64,000 bases of DNA from assembly GCF_037042905.1 (NCBI RefSeq), contig NC_087246.1:33598001-33662000 (forward strand), in the 5' to 3' direction. Positions 50,571-60,534 of the stretch are shown here, in pieces. Below the pieces are notes generated by a model that saw only the letters and a program-made list of their open reading frames with translations, was not told the DNA's origin and made no database searches. The stretch is from Lytechinus pictus. Lineage: Eukaryota; Echinodermata; Echinoidea; Temnopleuroida; Toxopneustidae. Numbering within the stretch: the first letter of the stretch is position 1; each line of letters opens with the position of its first letter. The translations under genes were made by a program, and so were the position numbers.

Positions 50571-51503
50571 TAAAGGGATACTCCGGGCTGAAAATATTAA
50601 TATCTCAATTTTAATAAATACAGTAGAATTCACAGAGCAAAGTGCTGAAAATTTTATCAAATCGAATAACAAATAACGAAGTCATTGAATTTTAAAGTTC
50701 AGCACTATTTTTTTTAAGTAGTTATATGCACGTCATCATGAATATTCATTAGGTGGGCTGATGATGTCACATCCCACTTTCCCTTTTCTTATGTTATTAC
50801 ATGAAATCATAACTGTTTCATTTGTTCATACATGTGTGAACAATATCTCCTCTATAATGAAATAAGTTGCAGCAATTGATATCAAATACACTAATTAGTT
50901 GTCAATCCAATTTTTTCAGTTCTTGGTCTATCAAATACACCACCAGCTTGTGAATCTCCAGCTTCCACACTTCATAACCCAGGCTCCATACATAAGTAAA
51001 GCAGTTACTGCCCCATCAGTTGCTGTCTTCCGGGGGCTGCTCTTCCTGTCATCAGAGGGCTACAGCCTCCTGTAGGTTCCAGGATGCTGTAAGCACTAGG
51101 AGCATGATTTTTACTTGCACTTCACTAATTTTATTGTAAATGAATTCCAACAAAATTGTCTGCACCACCACCTTCTGTCACAGCACATCCCATCCCAATT
51201 TAGCTTGGAAGAGCTGCTTAAGGGATTATTCCTTCAAGGTTCAAGGTTGGTAGCAAAAATTTGAATAAACCTAATTTCATATAATAAAATACAAAAGAAC
51301 AAGTGGGGACATGACATCATCAATTTGTTCATTGAATATTCATGAGACATGCCTAGAACTGTTTCACCGGAATAATGCAAACCTTTAAAATGCCACAACT
51401 TTGTTATTCGTTGTCCGATTTTGATCAAAATTTCAGTGTTCTGTTTGTCTGATTTTACTTTATCTATTTAAATCATATTATTTTCAGCCCGGAGCATCTC
51501 TTT
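50571..51503. mobile_element. MITE, family E, with internal extra segment
   Basis: Begins TTAAAGGGATACTCCGGGC and ends GCCCGGAGCATCTCTTTAA, with the body aligned to the intron 2 copy at 31626-32274 (shared GATGATGTCACATCCC, ACGAAGTCATTGAATTTTAA and TTGTTATTCGTTGTCCGATT). An extra segment of about 290 bp at roughly 50935-51255 is missing from the other copy and is less AT-rich, so it is probably a secondary insertion. Confidence 0.75.
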
Positions 51504-53136
51504 AATAATGTGATGAAAACCAGACCAGGGCCCCGTAACACAAAAATTAGCGATCAATCGCTAAATGGTGATGGTCAATCCAGATCAATGTTACATTTGC
51601 GGATTGTTTAAAACACTGCCCAGAAACCGATCAGAATGGTTCTTTCATGCTTGGATCCAATCGCAAACTATGAAATTAGAAATAAATTATAAATGAATGA
51701 TATTAGCGATTTTAGCAAGAAAATCCCGAGGACTGTCTTCGATTCTATTGTTCTTGAGAAGTTGGTAAATCATCATCATGATATAAATGACGTTTTTCTA
51801 AGTAATCAGCCAATTCTTAAGCTCGTAATTTTTAAATGGGAGAAGGGAAGGTTATTTGGAATAACAGGTTATCAATTAAAAAAAATGGCCATACCCCCCA
51901 CCCCTCCCCGACAAACAAAATAAGAAACAAATGTTATTACAAACCAGAAATTGTCACTAATTTCCTTCTAAATAGTCAGGAATGTATATTTACATTTGTC
52001 GGTGTGGTACACTACCTGTTATACTGGTATCTGGTGTATATGGTATTATTAGAAAAAAGCCGGATATCATTCTCACTATAAATGTATTTACATGTTGATA
52101 TATTTGTTTGTACAACATGAAAAGTATGTTGATTATCACAACATTCATTATTGTAGAGTAATTTCTCAGCAACAGATACCACATCCTTCTCCCCCTCCAA
52201 TCGCCCGTCTGTTTTTTTTTTGCATGGTCCAAGCCCCCCCCCCCCTCCACCCTCCGTTATTCGTTTTCGGGGGGGGGGTGCAGAACCGCACATGGTACCA
52301 TTTCATGAAAAAAAGAATTTCTAACAAATTTTGATATAAATACAACTATTTGTTTTAAAATGTATGGCTGTCAACATCAAAACACGTATACAAGAATGAA
52401 AATCGTTCAATTGATAAAAAGACAAACACTGACAAAAAGAATAACTTTCCAAAAAGGATGTCGGTCTAGGCCCAATAGCACATGAGATTTGTCACTCGTA
52501 AACAGTGTCGAAAGAGAAGTCATACACATTATTATCCTTCGCCTTTTCCCAAAATAGCATTTTGGTGCAATTTTCCCTAACTTCTCCAATAAATTTCCCT
52601 CCTAAGTACTTGGCTTCCCGCCATGTTACTCACTCTTTGCGGTCTCCATTTTTACAATCGAGTTTGTGTTCTGTCTCCCATATTAATTTTTTTATTGCTT
52701 AGAGTTTAAACGTTCCCGACCCTTATACTGTACATAATTTCAAAAATTACCTCAACATCTATAATTCCACTCAGACTCGAGTTATAATATCCTGATTTCC
52801 TGCGATAAAACCAATTTTTTTAAGTATCAAAGCAAGTATTTTGTTATATTTTTTTTAACAAGGGAAGAGTTTCTTTTAACTGGGAGAATTTAAAGAATCG
52901 TATCATGCACTAACAGTAAATGAACCTCACGCACGATCACTCATTGATGTGCATTTTCCACAGAAATAGGTGTAACCAAATTACCTGCTGGTTTAACACA
53001 GAACACATGACAGAATATAAATATTATATTTCTTTGGAAATGTGACCATGTTTTTAGTAATATACAGGGCGTTACAAATTTAGAAAAGTTGTAAAAATAT
53101 CTCTTTTAAATGTTTTTTTAATGAGGTAGACGCACT
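51504..53136. other. Gene-free stretch
   Basis: No exon recognised. A poly-C run (52231-52243) and a poly-G run (52269-52277), about 25 nt apart, could pair. Otherwise unique sequence. Confidence 0.4.
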
Positions 53137-53519
53137 TAAAGCAAGGTTTCCACTTTGGCGAGTTGGAGTTGCGAGTCATACGCGAGCTGCGCGAGCTCTA
53201 ACTCGCCTTAGCTCGCACAAGCTCGCGTGAAATTTACATTTTTCCGTGGAATTTGCTTGAGAGACAAACGACTCAACATCGAGTTCACTACGCTCGTTGT
53301 ACGAGTGAACCGAGCGCGAAACGAGTCAGGCCGAGCTTAGTATGAGTTGCGGTGACCTTTATACGACTTAAAACGAGCTATGAACGAGTTATAAAGATTT
53401 TGTTACGAGTGATAAGAGTTTCATACGACCAAGGGGCGGGAAATGCAGATTTTTGGCACTCAAAGATGGATGCCGGCGGAAGCGGCGTCAACACCAAATC
53501 TTAACCGAAGGTTAAGTTT

Positions 53520-54800
53520 TTGAAATGGCATCATAACTTAGAAAGTATATGGACCTAGTTCATGAAACTTGACCATAAGGTTTATCAAGCATTACAAAAA
53601 ATCGTTCACGAGTTTCAGGTCACAAGACCAAGGTCAGAGATCATTTATGGTCAATGAACGTAGACCAAGTTTAGGGAATCAACATCAAAATCTTAACCTA
53701 CGGTTAAGTTTTTGAAATGTCATCATAACTTAGAAAATATATGAACCTAGTTCATGAAACGTGGACATAAGGTTATTAAAGTATATAAACATCCTGCTTG
53801 AGTTTCAAGTCACATGACTAAGGTCAAAGGTCAATTAGGGTCAATGGACTTTGGCCAATTGGGGTATTTGTTAAATTAACATTATAACTTTGAAAGTTTA
53901 TGAATCTGATTCATGAAACTTGAACATAAGAGTAATCAGGTATCACTAAACATCCTTTGCGGATATCAGGTCACATGTCCAAGGTCAAAGGTCAATGAAC
54001 TTAAGTGATGTTCGGGTGATCTGTTGAATTACCATCATAACTTTAAAAGTTTATAGATCTGATTCATGAATCTTGGATATAAGAGTAATCAAGTATTCCT
54101 GAACATCCTGTGCGAGTTTCAGGTCACATGACGAAGGTCAAAGGTCATTTAAGGTCAATAAACTTTGGCCATGTTGGGGGTATTTGTTGAATTACCATCA
54201 TAACTTTGAAAGCTTATGTATATGATTCATCAACTTGGATATTAGAGTAGTCAAGTATCACCGAACATTTCATGCCAGTTTCAGGTCACATGACCAAAGT
54301 CAAAGGTCATTTAAGGTTATTGAACTTTGGTCATTTTGGAGATTAATACTATATTGCTGTCATAACTTTCAAAGTTTATAGATATGATTCATGAATCTTG
54401 GATATAAGAGTAATCAAGTATTCCTGAACATCCTGTGCGAGTTTCAGGTCACATGACGAAGGTCAAAGGTCATTTAAGGTCAATAAACTTTGGCCATGTT
54501 GGGGGTATTTGTTGAATTACCATCATAACTTTGAAAGCTTATATGATTCATCAACTTGGATATTAGAGTAGTCAAGTATCACCGAACATTTCATGCCAGT
54601 TTCAGGTCACATGACCAAAATCAAAGGTCATTTAAGGTTATTGAACTTTGGTCATTTTGGAGATTAATACTATATTGCTGTCATAACTTTCAAAGTTTAG
54701 ATACAGTTTATAAAATGTGGATATAGGGGTAATCTAGTATCACTGACAAGTCTTAGGTCACATGATAAAGGTCAAATGTCATTTATTGTCAATGAACGCA
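53520..54800. repeat. Array of about 165-bp units with clustered AGGTCA half-sites (outer copy)
   Basis: About eight diverged units, each with CATAACTTTGAAAG, a TGATTCATGAA block, AAGTATCACTGAACATCCTG-like text and a cluster of AGGTCA motifs. Exact AGGTCA-A-AGGTCA (DR1) occurs at 53821-53833, 53982-53994, 54135-54147 and 54460-54472, with degenerate forms in other units. A two-unit block near 54061-54390 is repeated at 54391-54715, which explains most of the length difference from the inner copy. Confidence 0.8.
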
Positions 54801-55210
54801 GTATTGTATCAATGTATGAATGGTGTTTTTGTGAATAATTATTTTATAATAGTTTTCAGAGTCAGCACTACTTCTATATTGGGTAGCGTGATGCAGGTGA
54901 GACTGCCAGAGGCGCTCCACTTGGACCTTAATTGTCTATAGTTTGGTGTCTTGTTCTTTTACCTTGGCTCTGCTCGTCATTGACCTCCTATTCCGTTTCA
55001 ATTGTCTCTTCCTGCACTTCTTCTACCCTTGTTTGAATGTCATCTTCTTTCGCTGTTTCCTATCTGAATGGCCACAACTCTTGGATCTTTTGGATCGAGG
55101 CATATTCTCTCCTTATTTGTTGAAAGTTGTTATAATGCAGTGGAAACAGCCTTTTTAAAAGTACGTGTACATTGCGTGGGTCAGTTAAAATGTGCTCTCA
55201 CTTTAAAATA

Positions 55211-56315
55211 AACTCCTCAAAAAAAGTTTGGAAATCCGACTTTAATCAAAACTCCCTCCTCAGTTTTAGTAAATATCAATTGTTATTAATATCAATGAAT
55301 ATATCATTTAAGTGTCTTTAAAATGATACCCTACATGATATGATTATGGTTCACATGGAGGTGCAGTGCCTTGAAATGTAGGGCAAGGTCAAAATTCAAA
55401 CTTAAGTTGCAAAGAGACACAATATTGAAAGTCACTGTTCCTTTTTCCGTGGTGATGAGTGATAATTTTAAGCGGTTTCTTTTGAGTTAGATCGGTAATC
55501 CCGCCTCGGTTTTAGTAAATATCAATGTTGAATTAATATCAATGAATAGATCATTTAATTTTCTTTAAAGAGATACTTTCCATGATATGATTTTTGCTCA
55601 CATGGAGGTGCAGTGCCTTGAAATGCGGGGCACGTTCAAAATTCAAAATTTGCAAAATGACACAATATTGAAAGTCACTGTTCTTTTCTTTCATGATGAT
55701 GAGTGAGATTATCAGCAATTGTTTTCATGCACCTTAACATCAACATTCAAATGGAATCAAACACACCTCTGCACAAGCAAACACACAACAAACAAACATA
55801 AACCACAACAAAACATTATGAAATGAAAAAGCAGGGGTTTGATTTGAATGGATTTTCATCTTTATTGACACAGACAAAAAAATCATGTTCTGTATTGACC
55901 CTTCATGATTACTCCTGCTCGTTTTGCAGCTTTTACTTCAGACCTCATCCAACACTTATTAATTTCGCTCTTTTTTGATGGCATGATCATAACAAGCATG
56001 GGATCATTTTAAAGAGAATCAAATGATCTTTTGAAAGATATCAAATATGCATTGTGTAAAATTTGGAGTCGGGATAAATTAATGGCCAAACTTAGATTTC
56101 CAAACTTTTTTGCTCGTTTTGCATCTTTTCAATTCAGACTTTATCCAACACTTTTGAATCCTGCTCTTTTCGTGATGGCATGATCATAACAAGCATGGTA
56201 CCATTGTAAAGAAAATTGAATGACCTTTTAAATGATGTCAAATATGCAATGTGTAAATTTTGGAGTTGGGAGAAATTAATGGCCAAATTCAGATTTCCAA
56301 ACTTTTTGAGGGGTT
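55211..56315. mobile_element. Nested element inside outer transposon, TA-flanked
   Basis: Begins AACTCCTCAAAAAAAGTTTG and ends CAAACTTTTTGAGGGGTT, with TA on both sides (55209-55210, 56316-56317). The interior has two internal duplications: a block near 55225-55450 is repeated near 55490-55690, and a block near 55905-56105 near 56110-56305. The same element is in the inner copy, so it inserted before that copy split off. TA flanks suggest Tc1/mariner-type insertion, but no transposase is present. Confidence 0.65.
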
Positions 56316-57189
56316 TATATGTGGGGAAAATATAGATCACTGGACATTTATCATTCAGCTGGCATGCCTCTGAGCTATTGCAACGCACTCGGAATAAACT
56401 CATACGAAACTCGCTGTAACTCGGGGTGCTCGATCTAAAGTCGCGCTAATCTCGTGGGCACCTCGTAAAACGATCGCAATGCTCGTATATCGCTCTTGAA
56501 AACTCGGAACGCACTCGCGTATACTCAGATGTGGCGAGTTATTACGAGTTATTGTGAGTTTATTTCGAGCTTCTTACGAGTTATTGCGAGTACTGCGAGT
56601 ATATAACGAGTTTAGGTGAGTTCAGCACGAGTTACAGCGAGTTAGCAAAATTTTTGAACATGTTCAAAAATTTTGAAACAGCTCACGACTTCAAGGAGAG
56701 TTGTCCCGAGCTTGAACGAGCTCCGCCGAGCCATGCCGAGTTGTCGCGAGTTATCCCGAGTTTCATGGTGAGCTTTATGCGAGTTATCGCGAGTACCTCA
56801 TTTTGGCAACTCGCTATAAAGCAAGGTTTCCACTTTGGCGAGTTGGAGTTGCGAGTCATACGCGAGCTGCGCGAGCTCTAACTCGCCTTAGCTCGCACAA
56901 GCTCGCGTGAAATTTACATTTTTTCCTGGAATTTGCTTGAGTGACAAACGACTCAACATCGAGTTCACTACGCTCGCTGTACGAGTGAACCGAGCGCGAA
57001 ACGAGTCAGGCCGAGCTTAGTATGAGTTGCGGTGACCTTTATACGACTTAAAGCGAGCTCTGAACGAGTTATAAAGATTTTGTTACGAGTGATAAGAGTT
57101 TCATACGACCAAGGGGCGGGATATGCACATTTTTGGCACTCAAAGATGGATGCCGGCGGCGGCGGCGTCAACACCAAATCTTAACCGAA

Positions 57190-58150
57190 GGTTAAGTTTT
57201 TGAAATGGCATCATAACTTAGAAAGTATATGGACCTAGTTCATGAAACTTGACCATAAGGTTTATCAAGCATTACTAAACATCCTTCTCGAGTTTCAGGT
57301 CACAAGACCAAGGTCAGAGGTCATTTATGGTCAATGAACTTAGACCATGTTTAGGGAATCAACATCAAAATCTTAACCTACGGTTAAGTTTTTGAAATGT
57401 CATCATATGAACCTAGTTCATGAAACGTGGACATAAGGTTATTAAAGTATATAAACATCCTGCTTGAGTTTCTAGTCACATGACTAAGGTCAAAGGTCAA
57501 TTAGGGTCAATGGACTTTGGCCAATTGGGGGTATTTGTTAAATTAATTAACATTATAACTTTGAAAGTTTATGAATCTGATTCATGAAACTTGAACATAA
57601 GAGTAATCAGGAATCACTAAATATCCTGTGCGGATATCAGGTCACATGTCCAAGGTCAAAGGTCAATGACCTTTAGTGATGTTCGGGTGATCTGCTGAAT
57701 TACCATCATAACTTGGAAAGTTTATAGATCTGATTCATGAATCTTGGATATAAGAGTAATCAAGTATTCCTGAACATCCTGTGCAAGTTTCAGGTCACAT
57801 GACGAAGGTCAAAGGTCATTTAAGGTCAATGAACTTTGGCCATGTTGGGGGTATTTGTTGAATTGCCATTACTTTGAAAACTTATGGATATGATTCATCA
57901 ACTTGGATATTAGAGTAGTCAAGTATCACCGAACATCTCATACCAGTTTCAGGTCACATGACTAGAGTCAAAGGTCATTTAAGGTTATTGAACTTTGGCC
58001 ATTTTGGAGATTAATACTATATTGCTGACATAACTTTCAAAGTTTAGATACAGTTTATAAAATGTCGATATAGGGGTAATCAAGTATCACTGACAAGTCT
58101 TAGGTCACATGATCAAGGTCAAATGTCATTTATTGTCAATGAACGTAGTA
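57190..58150. repeat. Array of about 165-bp units with clustered AGGTCA half-sites (inner copy)
   Basis: About six units. Exact DR1 motifs lie at 57487-57499, 57653-57665 and 57806-57818. The unit at 57806 also has a third AGGTCA four bases further on (DR4). Confidence 0.8.
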
Positions 58151-58541
58151 TTGTATCATTGTATGAATGGTGTTTTTGTGAATAATTATTTTATAGTAGT
58201 TTTCAAAGTCAGCACTGCTACTATATTGGATAGTGTGATGCAGGTGAGACTGCAGGAGGCGCTCCACTTGGACCTTGTCTAGTTTGATGTCTTGTTCTTT
58301 TACCTTGGCTCTGCTCGTCATTGACTTCCTCTTCAGTTTCAATTGTCTCTTCCTGCACTTCTTCTACCCTTGTTGAGTGTCATCTTCTTTCGCTGTTTCC
58401 CTACCTGAATGGCCACAACTTGGATCGAGGCATATTTCTCTCCTTATTTGTTGAAAGTTGTAATAATGCAGTGGCAACAGCCTTTTTAAAAGTACGTGTA
58501 CATTGCGTGGGTCAGTTAAAATGTGCTCTCACTTTAAAATA

Positions 58542-59647
58542 AACTCCTAAAAAAAGTTTGGAAATCCGACTTTAATCAAAACTCCCTCCTCGGTTTAGTA
58601 AATATTAATTGTTATTAATATCAATGAATATATAATTTAATTTTCTTTAAAATGATACCCTACCTGATATGATTATGGTTCACATGGAAGTGCAGTGCCT
58701 TGAAATGTGGGGCAAGGTCAAAATTCAAAATTAAGTTGCAAAGTGACACAATATTGAAAGTCACAGTTCCCTTTTCCGTAGTGATGAGTGAATTTTTTAA
58801 GCGGTTTCTTTTGAGTTTGATCGGTAATCCCGCCTCGGTTTTAGTAAATACCAATTTTGAATTAATATCAATGAATAGATCATTTAATTTTCCTTAAAAT
58901 GATACTTTTCATGATATGATTTTGGCTCACATGGAGGTGCAGTGCCTTGAAATGTGGGGCAAGGTCAAAATTCAAAATTTGCAAAATGACACAATATTGA
59001 AAGTCACTGTTCTTTTCTTCCATGATGATGAGTGAGATTCTCAGCAATTGTTTTCATGCGCCTTAACATCAACATTCAAATGGAATCAAACACACCTCTG
59101 CACAGACAAAAACACAACAAACAAACATAAACCACAACAAAACATTATGAAATGAAAAAGCAGGGGTGTGATTTGAATGGATTTTCATCTTTATTGACGC
59201 AGACAAAAGAATCATGTTCTGTATTGACCCTTCATGATTATTTCTGCTCGTTTTGCAGCTTTTTACTTCAGACCTCATCCAACACTTTTCAATTTTGCTC
59301 TTTTTTTATGTCATGATCATAACAAGCATGGGACCATTTTAAAGAGAATCAAATTATCTTTTGAAAGATATCAAATATGCATTGTGTAAAATTTGGTGTC
59401 GGGAGAAATTAATGGCCAAACTCAGATGTCCAAACTTTTTTGCTCGTTTTGCAGCTTTTCAATTCAGACTTCATCCAACACTTTTGAATCCTGCTCTTTT
59501 TGTGATGGCATGATCATAACAAGCATGGTATCATTGTAAAGAGAATTGAATTACCTTTTAAATGATGTCAAATATGCAATGTGAAAATTTTGGAGTTGGG
59601 AGAAATTAATGGCCAAACTCAGATTTCCAAACTTTTTTTGAGGGGTT
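58542..59647. mobile_element. Nested TA-flanked element inside inner transposon
   Basis: Counterpart of 55211-56315, with the same ends (AACTCCTAAAAAAAGTTTG and CAAACTTTTTTTGAGGGGTT) and TA on both sides. Confidence 0.65.
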
Positions 59648-60210
59648 TATATGTGGGGAAAATGTAGAACGCTGGACATTTATTATTCAGCTGGCATGCC
59701 TCTGAGCACTTGCCACGCACTCGGAATAAACTCATACGAAACTCGCTGTAATTCGGGGTGCTCGATCTAAAGTCGCGCTAATCTCGTGGGCACCTCCACT
59801 TGACTCGTAAAACGATCGCAATGCTCGTATCTCGCTCTTGAAAACTCGGAACGCACTCGCGTATACTCAGATGTGGCGAGTTATTACGAGTTATTGTGAG
59901 TTTATCTCGAGCTTCTTACGAGTTATTGCGAGTACTGCGAGTATATAACGAGTTTAGGTGAGTTCAGCACGAGTTACAGCGAGTTAGCAAAATTTTTGAA
60001 CATGTTCAAAAATTTTGAAACTGCTCACGACTTCAAGGAGAGTTGTCCCGAGCTTGAACGAGCTCCGCCGAGCCATGCCGAGTTGTCGCGAGTTATCCCG
60101 AGTTTCATGGTGAGCTTTATGCGAGTTATCGCGAGTGCCTCATTTTGGCAACTCGCTATAACTCGCCATAACTCGCGATGTTAACTCGCCAAAGTGGAAA
60201 CCTTGCTTAA

Positions 60211-60256
60211 CTCGCCATAACTCGCGATGTTAACTCGCCAAAGTGGAAACCTTGCT
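60211..60256. mobile_element. Displaced right end of the outer transposon
   Basis: CTCGCCATAACTCGCGATG then TTAACTCGCCAAAGTGG and AAACCTTGCT. It duplicates the last bases of the inner copy and completes the outer copy interrupted at 56819. Confidence 0.8.
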
Positions 60257-60534
60257 TGCCTTCTCTATCTGACTACGATAAAAGCACAATTTCCAGGGTC
60301 TCAAAATGACTTGCGCCAAAATACAGGACATGACTGGTCACTGAGTGTAACACGTACGTGCAACAAAGGCATTAGTCAAACATGTCTGAAGTACTGGTAA
60401 TCAAATGATTTGTTCGATTTAATTACGATAGGGGTTGGGCCTTTACTTTCGCGCTTGTTTTTGTTGCAACTTGCAACTGCGAAATGTTCATGTAGGTTAA
60501 CTTATATAACCGACAACTATATAGTGTATTTATA

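Larger units (their letters stand above)
53140..56819. mobile_element. Non-autonomous DNA transposon, outer copy (left 3.68 kb)
   Basis: Begins AGCAAGGTTTCCACTTTGGC after TAA (53137-53139). The 25-bp end is repeated exactly, inverted, at the right ends of both copies. In order it contains a left subterminal field of CGAGTT/AACTCG motifs (53157-53430), a minisatellite-like array of about 165-bp units (53520-54800), a nested TA-flanked element (55211-56315) and a right CGAGTT field (56385-56819). At 56819 it is broken by the inner copy; its last 46 bp resume at 60211-60256. The 3-bp TAA duplication at the inner copy is typical of PIF/Harbinger elements. No transposase frame. The flank right of 60256 is TGC, not TAA, so the outer duplication is lost or diverged. 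Confidence 0.8.
56820..60207. mobile_element. Non-autonomous DNA transposon, inner copy (complete, 3388 bp)
   Basis: Complete from AGCAAGGTTTCC to GGAAACCTTGCT, with perfect 25-bp terminal inverted repeats. TAA flanks it on both sides (56817-56819 and 60208-60210). The sequence left of it ends CTCGCTATAA, and that to its right continues CTCGCCATAACTCGCG, which rejoin to match this copy's own right end exactly. It therefore inserted into the right terminal repeat of the outer copy. It has the same internal order as the outer copy but about 340 bp less, mainly two fewer array units. No coding potential: frames that look open in one copy are broken in the other. Confidence 0.85.

Noticed and set aside
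54943..55158. 71-codon frame in the outer transposon, with a 73-codon partner at 58321-58542
   Set aside because: The two copies differ by indels that shift the frame, so coding is not conserved between near-identical copies.
56654..56881. Identical starts of frames at 56654 and 59996
   Set aside because: Both lie in the CGAGTT subterminal field. The peptide identity only reflects the repeated DNA.
53140..60256. Simple tandem duplication of a 3.7-kb unit
   Set aside because: The junctions show a 3-bp TAA duplication and restoration of the terminal repeat across the inner copy, which is better explained by transposition into itself.
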